From Lachnospiraceae bacterium (lineage in GTDB: Bacteria; Bacillota; Clostridia; Lachnospirales; Lachnospiraceae): a stretch of 29,705 nt of DNA. The notes under the pieces are model-generated. The model did no database searches, was not told where the DNA came from, and worked only from the letters and a program-made list of their open reading frames with translations. The stretch spans positions 1 through 29,705 of the forward strand of contig CAAGJU010000024.1 in NCBI GenBank assembly GCA_900770225.1, read 5' to 3'. The translations under genes were made by a program, and so were the position numbers. Below are positions 8,008 through 15,332 of the stretch, piece after piece; the first letter of the stretch is position 1, and every line of letters starts with the position of its first letter.

Positions 8008-9318
8008 TTAGTCATACAGGTTCGGAGCGATCTGATCATCGTTCATGTTGTCTGCATTGTACCAGTAACCAGGAGCATCTACGTCCTTCAGCGTCTCGCC
8101 GTTAGCAGCTGCTGTCAGAGCGTACAGTGCGTAATAACCCATCATCAGAGGAGACTGGGTAACTGCACCATACATTGTGCCATCTTCGATAGCGCCCTTG
8201 ATAGTAGAACCAGCATCGAAACCAACTGCGATAACGTCACCTGCAGCTGCGTCAGATCCAAGAACGGAGAGGTTAGCGTTTGCAGCAAGAACACCTTCTG
8301 CAGCGGTCTGGTTGGAACCGAAGATTGCGATGGTGTCATCCTTGGAAAGGATCGTCTGCGCCTCAGTGGAGCAAAGCTCAACGGTTGTCTGTGCCGGAAC
8401 AGCAACTTCGATAACAACGTCTGCGCTGCCCTCATCAGCATCTGCGCCTTCTGCATTATCTACATAGAACTCATTGCCGCTGACAGCAACGGTCTTACCA
8501 GCACCCTGAACGAGGCTGATCATCTCATTGACGAAACCAAGTGTTCTCTGCTGAATGTTCAGAGCGGTTGCATCCTGAGAAACCTCACCGATACGAACCG
8601 GATCAGTAGCATTGGTAACTGTATCCTTGATAGCTTCCCACATACCATCAGCTGCGGTAGCACCTGCAGCGGTGTTATCGGTAACTACGGTGCAGGCCAT
8701 GGATCCTTCCGGAGCATCATCGATACCGGTATCGAATGCTACAACCGGGATCTTCTTGTCTGCGCATGTCTGCAGAGATTCAATAACTGAAGATGTATCG
8801 CAGGCTGCCAGTGCAATTCCCTTAGGGCTGGAAGAAATAGCTGTGTTCAGCATGTTAACCTGATCGGCGATATCAGACTCTGCGTTCGGGCCCTGTGCGG
8901 AATAAGTAACACCGAGCTCACTTGCTGCCTGATCCATGCCCTTCAGGGCTGCCTGCCAGTAGGTGGACTGGAAGGATTTAACGATAACCGGGAACTCATA
9001 AGCATCATTGGCTTTCAGTCCGTCGAACTGATCCAGGTTGGTCCATCCGGAATCACTGGAGCTGCTGCTGGAGCTTGCGGAAGTGCTCTCAACTGCCTCG
9101 CTGGATGAGCTTGTTGCTGCTGCGCTGCTGGAAGATGTCTCCTCAGCTGCGCTGCTGGATGTGCTCTCTTCTGCTGCGCTGCTGGATGATGCTGCGCTGG
9201 AAGCAGCTGCTGAACTTGCAGCGGATGAAGAAGTGCTGGTGGATGAAGATCCGCAGCCTGCGAACAGAGTCGCTACCATAGCTGCACTGACGAGAGATGC
9301 TACTACTTTCTGTTTCAT
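8008..9318 (-). CDS. ABC importer sugar-binding lipoprotein
   Basis: Extracytoplasmic solute receptor of 436 residues, periplasmic-binding protein type 1 (RbsB/YtfQ-like). Signal peptide with lipobox LFAGC, lipidated at C22. A Ser/Ala/Glu linker of about 65 residues follows, then the binding domain from about residue 90 (FPVIVKSFQSTYWQAALKGMDQAASELGV...). IPVVAFDTGI, DNTAAGATAADGMW and VIAVGFDAGSTIKGAIEDG are typical family segments. The start has AAGGAGG upstream. It is the last gene of the importer operon and also has its own likely promoter in the 403-base gap before it, fitting the need for excess receptor. Substrate is inferred as a hexose in furanose form, from the two-permease layout and nearby galM; this is not proven. 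Confidence 0.93.
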   Translation of the reverse strand: MKQKVVASLVSAAMVATLFAGCGSSSTSTSSSAASSAAASSAASSSSAAEESTSSSAAEETSSSSAAATSSSSEAVESTSASSSSSSSDSGWTNLDQFDGLKANDAYEFPVIVKSFQSTYWQAALKGMDQAASELGVTYSAQGPNAESDIADQVNMLNTAISSSPKGIALAACDTSSVIESLQTCADKKIPVVAFDTGIDDAPEGSMACTVVTDNTAAGATAADGMWEAIKDTVTNATDPVRIGEVSQDATALNIQQRTLGFVNEMISLVQGAGKTVAVSGNEFYVDNAEGADADEGSADVVIEVAVPAQTTVELCSTEAQTILSKDDTIAIFGSNQTAAEGVLAANANLSVLGSDAAAGDVIAVGFDAGSTIKGAIEDGTMYGAVTQSPLMMGYYALYALTAAANGETLKDVDAPGYWYNADNMNDDQIAPNLYD

Positions 9319-9375
9319 TTCCTGAATTCCTCCTTAGATAAATGATACATCGCTTGTTTTCCTTGCGTCTATATC

Positions 9376-9407
9376 AAGTCCCTGTTCAGACCTTTTCACA
9401 GGGACTT
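9376..9407 (-). other. Leader hairpin of the binding-protein mRNA
   Basis: AAGTCCCTGT (9376-9385) pairs perfectly with ACAGGGACTT (9398-9407) between the predicted promoter and the start codon. It may stabilise the receptor transcript. Confidence 0.6.
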
Positions 9408-9434
9408 TCTACCTCTTGTCCGGTAGATGTAATC

Positions 9435-9497
9435 AGTCTACCATTTCGTGAACGGTTTGTAAATCATTTTTGAACAAATTTTGAACAGTTTGTAAAT
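9435..9497 (-). promoter_or_regulatory. Separate promoter for the binding-protein gene with direct repeats
   Basis: On the minus strand TTTACA (9458-9463) and TAGACT (9435-9440) are separated by 17 bases. The 16-base sequence TGAACGGTTTGTAAAT (9449-9464) recurs as TGAACAGTTTGTAAAT (9482-9497), 33 bases apart, about three DNA turns. A third TGAAC lies at 9471. The near copy covers the -35 box. A palindrome GGTAGA...TCTACC (9422-9442) covers the -10 and start point. This looks like a regulated internal promoter; the regulator is unknown and the site differs from the LacI-type operator at the operon head. Confidence 0.55.
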
Positions 9498-9499
9498 GA

Positions 9500-9677
9500 C
9501 TGTATAAGTCCGTCGCATGCCAGGGGCGGACTGCACACCTGAAGGGTGTGCAAGGCCGACTATGGCTTTGCGACGACAACAAGTATGAGCATGGAGCTTT
9601 GCGTAGCAAAGCGGGAATGCGAATACTTGTAGCGGCGCGAGAGCACGCAGTGCGAAGCGGCGCGTAGACTTATACAG
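9500..9677. repeat. Cloverleaf-like multi-hairpin element inside the ABC operon (copy C)
   Basis: A 178-base element closed by CTGTATAAGTC (9500-9510) and its exact inverse (9667-9677). Inside are three hairpins. The first is CGTCGCA/TGCGACG (9511-9517, 9569-9575) with inner TGCACACC/GGTGTGCA. The second is ACAAGTAT/ATACTTGT (9579-9586, 9623-9630) with inner GCTTTGC/GCAAAGC. The third is a GC-rich hairpin at 9634-9664. Bases 9641-9679 match copy D (14851-14889) inverted at 38 of 39 positions. It fills the gap between the second permease gene and the receptor promoter. It could be a small non-autonomous mobile element or an RNA-stability element. Confidence 0.75.
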
Positions 9678-9721
9678 TATGTGGGTTTACTACATAATTA
9701 CCACCATCACATGTGTGCTGA

Positions 9722-10702
9722 TCAGGCCTTTGCTGCAGCACCTTTCTTCTTAACGATATCGATCATTACGGAGATGATCAGAACCGCGCCGGTGATGATC
9801 TGCTGCCAGTTCGACTGGAGACCGATATACGGAAGTCCCGTCTTCAGAAGCATGATAACCATCGTACCAATGAAGGAACCGATGATGGAACCGTAACCAC
9901 CGGTTGCGGATACACCGCCTACGAATACGCCGCCGATGGCATCCATCTCAAGTCCTGCGCCGGTACCGGGCTGTACAGTAGGTGTAACTGCCGCGTATGC
10001 AACAGCAGCAAATCCTACCAGAAGACCGCAAACCGCATAAACCATGACATGATAAAACTTAACGTTGATACCGGAAAGTGCGGTTGCCTCACGGTTAGAA
10101 CCAATAGCGATTGTATACCGACCGAATTTGGTGTGATTCAGAACAAACTCCAGAATGAACATCAGAACAACCATCAGGATAATACCGAACGGGAACTTGA
10201 AAGCCTGACGGCCGGTACCGAATGTCCACTTGAATATGGAGTGGAACCATCCGCCTGCCTGAGATGTTGTCGGCCACGGGGTAGCACTGCACATGGAACC
10301 GATACCTCTGGTGATCATACAGGTTGACAGTGTAGCGATGAAAGGTGCAAGTCCCATGACACCGATCAGAACACCGTTCAGAATACCGATAGCAAGACCA
10401 AGCACCAGGCAGAGAACAATAGCTGCTCCGACCGGAAGTCCGTTATTACGAACCATCTGTCCGGCAACGAGTGCGTAGCATACCATGCCGGTACCAATGG
10501 AGAGGTCAACGCCTCCTGTGATCAGCGGGAACGTAACGCCATATGCCATCAGGATGTCATAGTAAGAGAAATCCATCATACTCAGGAATGAAGTATACTT
10601 ACGGAATTCCTTACTGAAAATCAGATATATCACGACCAGAACGATCGCCACCAGCGCGGCAATGAAACGCTGGTCATTAAAAAGTGATTTCTTCTTCGTC
10701 AT
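9722..10702 (-). CDS. ABC importer permease, RbsC/YjfF type (second permease)
   Basis: Membrane permease of 326 residues (BPD_transp_2 type). It has about ten hydrophobic segments and the family sequences PLITGGVDLSIGTGM, LAIGILNGVLIGVMGLAPFIATLSTCMITRGIG and GLEMDAIGGVFVGGVSATGGYGSIIGSFIGT. It pairs with the other permease (12248-13228), probably as a heterodimer. The ATG at 10720 overlaps the ATPase stop but has no ribosome site; AGGAGG lies eight bases before the ATG at 10702, which gives MTKKKSLFNDQ and is chosen. The gene is translationally close to the ATPase gene. Confidence 0.92.
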   Translation of the reverse strand: MTKKKSLFNDQRFIAALVAIVLVVIYLIFSKEFRKYTSFLSMMDFSYYDILMAYGVTFPLITGGVDLSIGTGMVCYALVAGQMVRNNGLPVGAAIVLCLVLGLAIGILNGVLIGVMGLAPFIATLSTCMITRGIGSMCSATPWPTTSQAGGWFHSIFKWTFGTGRQAFKFPFGIILMVVLMFILEFVLNHTKFGRYTIAIGSNREATALSGINVKFYHVMVYAVCGLLVGFAAVAYAAVTPTVQPGTGAGLEMDAIGGVFVGGVSATGGYGSIIGSFIGTMVIMLLKTGLPYIGLQSNWQQIITGAVLIISVMIDIVKKKGAAAKA

Positions 10703-10716
10703 GTCCAGTCTCCTCC

Positions 10717-12231
10717 TCATTTGATGTTCCGGGTAGCCTTATCCATGATGCTTTCCTGTGTAGCCTCGGCAATATCCATTTCACCGGTCTTCTTGCCTTC
10801 ACACATAACCACGATACGGTCACTCATTCTGAGAATCTCTGTCATTTCAGAAGAAATCATGATGATCGATTTGCCTTCTGATGCCAGTTTGTTCATCAGT
10901 TTATAAATCTCGTTCTTCGCACCGACATCGATACCTCTGGTCGGCTCATCGAAAATGAGGATATCACTGTTCTTGACAAGCCACTTGGCGATAACGACCT
11001 TCTGCTGGTTACCACCCGACAGGTTCATGACCAGCTGATCCGGTCCCGGCGTCTTGGTAGCAAGTTCTTTGATATATTTCTCGGTAACTTTTTTCTCTGC
11101 AGCCTTGTCAATGAATATGCCATGAGAATAATCTTCAAGGCAGGCGAGTGTGGAGTTTTCGATGATCGACTTGCCTACAACCACACCGTAACGTCTTCTG
11201 TCCTCTGACAGATAGCCAATGCCGGCTTTTACGGCATCAACCGGTGAGTTGATGGTAACCTCTTCCAGTTTGCCGGTCTTCTTATTCATAACGGAGATCT
11301 TGCCGGACTGCTTCGGGTCAGCGCCAAAGATCGCACGTGCCGTTTCTGTACGGCCGGCACCCATCAGACCGGAGAATCCGAGGATCTCGCCCTTGTGAAG
11401 CTCGAAGCTCACATCCTGTACCATACGTCCTGCATTCAGGTTTTCTACCTTCAGAACGACCGGAGCATCCGGCGGGCACATGCTGTGTGTCTTCGGCTCC
11501 TCGTAGATGACACGGCCAACCATCATGTTGATGATTTCTTCCTTTGTGCATTCCTTCGTGATCAGCGTGCCTACATAGCCGCCGTCTCGCATGACTGTCA
11601 CGCGGTCCGTGATGACCTTGATCTCATCCATACGGTGGGAGATATAAACAATACCCATATTCTGTGCTCTGAGGTCTCTGATGATCGCAAACAGATCATC
11701 GATTTCCTTCTCTGTCAGAGCTGCCGAAGGCTCATCGAAAATGATGACCTTCGCATTGTGTGAAATTGCCTTGGCAATCTCGCACATCTGCTGTTTTCCT
11801 ACGGTGAGGTCTTTCATTTTTGCCGTAGGATCGATCTCGATCTTCAGCTTGTCAAACAGAGCCTTCGAATCTTCGATCATCTTCTTATCATCGATACGGA
11901 TTCCCTTTACCGGCTCACGGCCGATAAAAATATTCTGTGCAACCGTGAGGTCGCCGACCATGTTCAGCTCCTGATGCACGATGACGATACCTGCATCCTG
12001 TGCCTCACGTGTGTTGTGAAACTCTACTTCCTTGCCTTCATAGGTGATCGTACCGGAATCCTTCTTATAAATACCGGTAAGAACCTTCATCAATGTCGAT
12101 TTGCCGGCACCGTTCTCTCCCATCAGCGCATGAACTTCGCCGCGTCTGACTTCAAAATCTACATGATCAAGCGCGTGAACGCCGGGAAAAGATTTGTCGA
12201 TGCCTTTCATTGTAAGAATAACGTCGCCCAT
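10717..12231 (-). CDS. ABC importer ATPase with two nucleotide-binding domains (RbsA/MglA/YtfR type)
   Basis: Cytoplasmic ATPase of 504 residues that drives sugar import. The first domain has Walker A GENGAGKS (38-45), signature LTVGKQQM and Walker B IIFDEPSAAL. The second has GLMGAGRTE where Walker A should be, with Lys replaced by Arg as is usual in this family, then LSGGNQQK and LIFDEPTRGID. The start has AAAGGAGA upstream. It lies 16 bases after the first permease stop, and its stop overlaps the frame of the next permease region, so the genes form one operon. The fused two-domain ATPase assigns the system to the carbohydrate-uptake CUT2 family. Confidence 0.95.
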   Translation of the reverse strand: MGDVILTMKGIDKSFPGVHALDHVDFEVRRGEVHALMGENGAGKSTLMKVLTGIYKKDSGTITYEGKEVEFHNTREAQDAGIVIVHQELNMVGDLTVAQNIFIGREPVKGIRIDDKKMIEDSKALFDKLKIEIDPTAKMKDLTVGKQQMCEIAKAISHNAKVIIFDEPSAALTEKEIDDLFAIIRDLRAQNMGIVYISHRMDEIKVITDRVTVMRDGGYVGTLITKECTKEEIINMMVGRVIYEEPKTHSMCPPDAPVVLKVENLNAGRMVQDVSFELHKGEILGFSGLMGAGRTETARAIFGADPKQSGKISVMNKKTGKLEEVTINSPVDAVKAGIGYLSEDRRRYGVVVGKSIIENSTLACLEDYSHGIFIDKAAEKKVTEKYIKELATKTPGPDQLVMNLSGGNQQKVVIAKWLVKNSDILIFDEPTRGIDVGAKNEIYKLMNKLASEGKSIIMISSEMTEILRMSDRIVVMCEGKKTGEMDIAEATQESIMDKATRNIK

Positions 12232-12247
12232 ACTTTTCTCCTTTCCC

Positions 12248-13228
12248 TTAATTCTTTCTGCGCCGTGCTGTTACATCGGCGTAAACGGCTACGATAACGA
12301 TGATACCGGTAACGATCAGCTGAATATCCTTGCCGAAACCAAAAGCAAGAATACCTTCCTGAAGAAGGGAAATGATAAATACGCCGATAACCGTACCAAG
12401 GATGGAAGCAATACCACCGGTCATGGAAGTACCGCCCATAACGCATCCGGCAATGGCCTCGTTGTTATACTGATCGCCGTATCCAGGCTGAACCGTTGTA
12501 TACGTTGCAACGAAATATACGGCAGCAATACCTGCGCAGATACCACAGATGACATAGGCGATCATCTTGTATTTTCTCGTATCTACACCGGAAAGTCTTA
12601 CTGCTTCCTCATTAGAACCGAGGCAGAGGATATAGCGTCCTGCTTTTGTGTTGTACATGATGATGCCGCAGATCACAGCAGCTATCGTAAATACAACCAG
12701 TCCGACAGGAAATCCTTTGTAGGAAACGATGCGTGTAAACCATCCGTTTACCGGATCGCTTGACTGCGGGAACGACTGTGAATTTACGTGGGTAAAGACC
12801 GCGCCAATACCTTTGGCAATGTTCATCGAAGCCATCGAGATGATGAACGGCGGAATGGACTGGTAAGCGATCATGTATCCGTTGAAGATACCGAAGGCCA
12901 GACCAACCAGAATAATGAAGAGAATGCACAGTCCCAGCGGCATCTTATAGGAGTTGAAGCAGTAGCCGCCGATCAGCGCACAGCAGAACATAACAGGTCC
13001 GATTGAGAAATCGATACCACCGGTGGCGATAGAAAAGGTAACGCCGAGTGACAGGAATCCCAGGAAATATACATAGTTCAGTGTGTTCAGCAGATGATCC
13101 GCTCCTGCAGCCGCGAAGCCTTTGATCGCGGCACAGAAAACGATATACATCAGAATGAGAACACCGATCAGAATAATCCTGTTAAATCCTATCTTTTTGA
13201 CAACTGGATTTTGCTTGAATTTTTCCAA
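12248..13228 (-). CDS. ABC importer permease, RbsC/YtfT type (first permease)
   Basis: Membrane permease of 326 residues and first gene of the importer operon. Hydrophobic segments alternate with the family sequences SIATGGIDFSIGPVM, GIFNGYMIAYQSIPPFIISMASMNIAKGIGAVF and NNEAIAGCVMGGTSMTGGIASILGTVIGV. Translation appears to start at a TTG (13226-13228) with GGGAGGGAG upstream; no in-frame ATG or GTG lies nearby in the right place. It differs clearly from the second permease, so the pore is probably a heterodimer as in YtfT/YjfF and FruF/FruG. The promoter and operator lie about 115 bases upstream. Confidence 0.92.
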   Translation of the reverse strand: MEKFKQNPVVKKIGFNRIILIGVLILMYIVFCAAIKGFAAAGADHLLNTLNYVYFLGFLSLGVTFSIATGGIDFSIGPVMFCCALIGGYCFNSYKMPLGLCILFIILVGLAFGIFNGYMIAYQSIPPFIISMASMNIAKGIGAVFTHVNSQSFPQSSDPVNGWFTRIVSYKGFPVGLVVFTIAAVICGIIMYNTKAGRYILCLGSNEEAVRLSGVDTRKYKMIAYVICGICAGIAAVYFVATYTTVQPGYGDQYNNEAIAGCVMGGTSMTGGIASILGTVIGVFIISLLQEGILAFGFGKDIQLIVTGIIVIVAVYADVTARRRKN

Positions 13229-13327
13229 TTTTCTCCCTCCCGATACTTTATCGTATTGATTTTTTCAACAGCTGAAAGGCTTCTGTTCAGCAGCTGTTTT
13301 TGTGAGTTTTCACCAACAACTAGTAAG

Positions 13328-13343
13328 GTGAAACGTTTCGCTG
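13328..13343. promoter_or_regulatory. LacI-type operator in front of the ABC importer operon
   Basis: Palindrome centred on GAAACGTTTC (13330-13339) inside GTGAAACGTTTCGCTG. It lies directly downstream of the -10 box, where a bound repressor would block transcription. The same core with GCGAAACGTTTTGC form appears at the promoter of the LacI-family gene. The cre consensus of CcpA has its conserved TG one base further out, so CcpA is less likely but not excluded. Confidence 0.7.
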
Positions 13344-13349
13344 AGAACA

Positions 13350-13378
13350 ATTATCTAATAATTGCCCGGCAATGTCAA
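13350..13378 (-). promoter_or_regulatory. Promoter of the ABC importer operon
   Basis: On the minus strand TTGACA (13373-13378), a 17-base spacer and GATAAT (13350-13355). This is a near-consensus sigma-A promoter. Transcription should begin near 13343, inside the operator. Confidence 0.8.
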
Positions 13379-13482
13379 TGTGATTCTTGTCATTTTGCAG
13401 TTTCAATTTGACTAAAAATGGTGATTCTGCTTTGTTGATTTTTGCCACTTGACGCCCCAATACAGCGTGGTTTTCTGTGGTT

Positions 13483-14517
13483 TCACGCACTTTCGTGATG
13501 TTTTCCCGGGATTCCCCCCTGCCACAGCGGCTGATCGGAATTGCCTTCGATCAGTTTTGCATCGAACACGCGAACCTGTGCCGGCCCCTCGATGGATCCG
13601 TTGATCCTGCCGAGCACCATATCCACAGCCGCGTGTCCCATTTCCCTCATCGGCTGTTTCAGAACGGTGAGATTCGGGTTGATCACATGCGGAAGAATAA
13701 AATCATCGAATCCGACGAGCGATACTTCTTCCGGTGATTTGATTCCCAGTTCATTCAGTGCCATGACCATGCCGATATTGAGATCGTAGTTGGTTGAAAA
13801 AACAGCCGTCGGTCTCTCCTTCAGTTGCATCAGTTCCTTCATACCCGCATAGCCGAACTCGACTGTGTGAAGGCCCAGCCTGATGTATTCAGGAGGAACA
13901 GTTATTCCCGCCCCGTCCAGCGCCGCCTGATATCCATGTTCCCTTTCAACGCCTGTGTATTCCTCTGACGAACCGAGAATCGCGATTCTGCGGTGTCCTT
14001 CCCTGATCAGCCTTGTGGTGAGCTTTTCCGACGATTCCCTGTTATTCAGGAGAATACTGTCAAAATCACCATCCAGCTTCCGATCGATGGCCACCACCGG
14101 TATCCCGGCTTCCACTGCCGGAGCCATGGATGACGGATCCGTGCATACCGGAATGACGATGATGCCGTCAACCTTCTTGCTCATCAGGAAGCGGACATTC
14201 TGTGCTTCCGTCTCCAGATCCTGCGCCGAATCACAGATCAGCATGCCGTAATTCTCACATCGGAGCTGATGTCCTATGTGGCTCAGCAACGTCCCGTTGA
14301 AGGTACTCGCGATATTGTAGACAATAACGCCGATCGTACGTGTCCTGTTTGTTACCAGTCCCCGGGCGATCTCGTTCACCTGATAGTGAAGCTTTTCAAC
14401 AGCTGCGTCGATCTTCTCCCTGTTTCTGGGAAGAACATTGCCGCCGTTCAGGTACTTCGATATCGTGGCGAGAGACAGGCCAGTCTCTCTGCTAATATCC
14501 TTGATCGTTGCCGCCAC
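13483..14517 (-). CDS. LacI-family transcriptional regulator
   Basis: DNA-binding sugar sensor of 344 residues. The N-terminal helix-turn-helix is ATIKDISRETGLSLATISKYLNGG, followed by the hinge helix region (KLHYQVNEIARGL). A periplasmic-binding-protein-like sensor domain starts at about 60 (RTIGVIVYNIASTF) and contains VDGIIVIPV, GIPVVAIDR, RRIAILGSS and VSLVGFDDF. It starts at GTG 14517, with AGGAGG six bases upstream. It lies directly upstream of the importer operon on the same strand. Matching operators at its own promoter and the importer promoter make it the likely local repressor, also controlling itself; the inducer should be the imported sugar or a derivative. Confidence 0.94.
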   Translation of the reverse strand: MAATIKDISRETGLSLATISKYLNGGNVLPRNREKIDAAVEKLHYQVNEIARGLVTNRTRTIGVIVYNIASTFNGTLLSHIGHQLRCENYGMLICDSAQDLETEAQNVRFLMSKKVDGIIVIPVCTDPSSMAPAVEAGIPVVAIDRKLDGDFDSILLNNRESSEKLTTRLIREGHRRIAILGSSEEYTGVEREHGYQAALDGAGITVPPEYIRLGLHTVEFGYAGMKELMQLKERPTAVFSTNYDLNIGMVMALNELGIKSPEEVSLVGFDDFILPHVINPNLTVLKQPMREMGHAAVDMVLGRINGSIEGPAQVRVFDAKLIEGNSDQPLWQGGIPGKHHESA

Positions 14518-14668
14518 TTTGAACCTCCTGCATTATCCCCCTCTGACCGGATCCGGAAAAACTTCTGCCTGCAGCCCTGTCTGTGCCCATGCAGTGCGCG
14601 CCTGTCACCCGGCCCTGCTGCATCATTGGGTTTGTCCTGATCCCGTCATTTTGCGCACTGTATCAATC

Positions 14669-14682
14669 GCAAAACGTTTCGC
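14669..14682. promoter_or_regulatory. LacI-type operator at the start point of the regulator gene
   Basis: GCAAAACGTTTCGC, an imperfect palindrome with the same ACGTTT centre as the site at 13328-13343. It lies just after the -10 box of the regulator promoter, so autorepression is likely. Confidence 0.7.
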
Positions 14683-14692
14683 TTTTGTAGAT

Positions 14693-14720
14693 ATTATAGG
14701 ATTTCTCATATGATTTGCAA
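14693..14720 (-). promoter_or_regulatory. Promoter of the LacI-family regulator gene
   Basis: On the minus strand TTGCAA (14715-14720), a 16-base spacer and a perfect TATAAT (14693-14698). The operators lie on both sides. Confidence 0.75.
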
Positions 14721-14730
14721 GCTTTACAGA

Positions 14731-14744
14731 GCAAAACGTTACAC
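14731..14744. promoter_or_regulatory. Second operator-like site upstream of the regulator promoter
   Basis: GCAAAACGTTACAC shares GCAAAACGTT with the downstream site. The centres are about 62 bases apart, which would suit looping between two bound dimers. The match is weaker than the other two. Confidence 0.5.
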
Positions 14745-14850
14745 TTTGTGGAGATTGCATAATTCAGGAACCGTCAATTTGGGGGATCTGTCTGTTGGAT
14801 GTGAAGGCCGACGCTGGCATGCGTCGGTCAACATAGTATCGATGTCACAG

Positions 14851-14905
14851 TACTGTATAAGTCTGCGCGCCGCTTCGCACTGCGTGCTCCCGCGTAGCTA
14901 CAGTA
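14851..14905. repeat. Short structured intergenic element (copy D)
   Basis: Closed by TACTGTA (14851-14857) and TACAGTA (14899-14905). Bases 14851-14889 are the inverse of 9641-9679 in copy C with one mismatch. It appears to be a shortened, inverted copy of C, lying next to the acylphosphatase terminator hairpin. Confidence 0.75.
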
Positions 14906-14907
14906 CA

Positions 14908-14933
14908 ACAGGCAGAGCGAAAGCTCTGCCTGT
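14908..14933 (-). terminator. Terminator-like hairpin after the acylphosphatase gene
   Basis: ACAGGCAGAGC (14908-14918) pairs perfectly with GCTCTGCCTGT (14923-14933) and overlaps the stop codon. Only a short T-rich stretch (TTGT) follows on the minus strand, so termination may be partial. Confidence 0.6.
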
Positions 14934-15241
14934 CAGTAGTAATCCCTTACGCGGAAATAATATTCATGTTCTTCGAGCGGTATGAACGAGGAGCGGATAT
15001 GCCGGATCTCCACCCAGGTGCCCTTCTGGATCGAGGCGATCATCCGGCGGATCATGTCCTGCGTTCCCTGTGCCTCCATAACGACAGAACCGTCATCCTC
15101 ATTCTGCACCCAGCCTGTGATGCCATATTCCTCGGCGGCCTGTCTGGCTCGCCATCGGAAGCCCACGCCCTGGACTTCACCGGTAAAAACAAGCCGCATC
15201 CGGACCGTTTTGTCCGACGCTGATCTGTTCTCATCCTTCAC
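14933..15241 (-). CDS. acyP: Acylphosphatase
   Basis: A small cytoplasmic enzyme (102 residues with this start) that hydrolyses carboxyl-phosphate bonds. The phosphate-binding loop GEVQGVGFRWRA has the catalytic Arg, and GWVQNEDDGSVVMEAQG has the catalytic Asn. Both family signatures are intact. The GTG at 15241 has GGAG ten bases upstream; an ATG at 15199 would give a protein of 88 residues, closer to the usual family length, but has no ribosome site. The true start is uncertain. The gene follows the phosphate transporter on the same strand after about 90 bases. Confidence 0.92.
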   Translation of the reverse strand: MKDENRSASDKTVRMRLVFTGEVQGVGFRWRARQAAEEYGITGWVQNEDDGSVVMEAQGTQDMIRRMIASIQKGTWVEIRHIRSSFIPLEEHEYYFRVRDYY

Positions 15242-15332
15242 TTCTTCGTATCTCCGCTGTCTGCGATAAAAGCCGTCACGAAAAGTCTCCTGCCATCAGG
15301 TGTATGCAGCCGGCTGCTTCGCAGTTCTCATC

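Larger units (their letters stand above)
14518..14907. other. Leader and promoter region of the LacI gene with structured copy D
   Basis: Holds, from right to left on the minus strand: structured copy D (14851-14905), a perfect hairpin GGCCGACGC/GCGTCGGTC (14806-14814, 14821-14829, with one G-U pair), an upstream operator-like site, the lacI promoter, a second operator and a leader of about 170 bases without a clear hairpin or reading frame. Confidence 0.6.

Noticed and set aside
7924..8790. Plus-strand open frame of 288 codons opposite the sugar-binding protein
   Set aside because: Shadow of the lipoprotein gene and crosses its terminator.
9038..9260. Repeated GCTGCGCTGCTGGA-type units as a separate DNA repeat
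   Set aside because: They encode the Ser/Ala linker of the binding lipoprotein and are explained by it.
13328..13343. The operator as a CcpA cre site
   Set aside because: The cre consensus needs TG/CA one base further out on both sides; the match to the site at the LacI gene is better. CcpA is not fully excluded.
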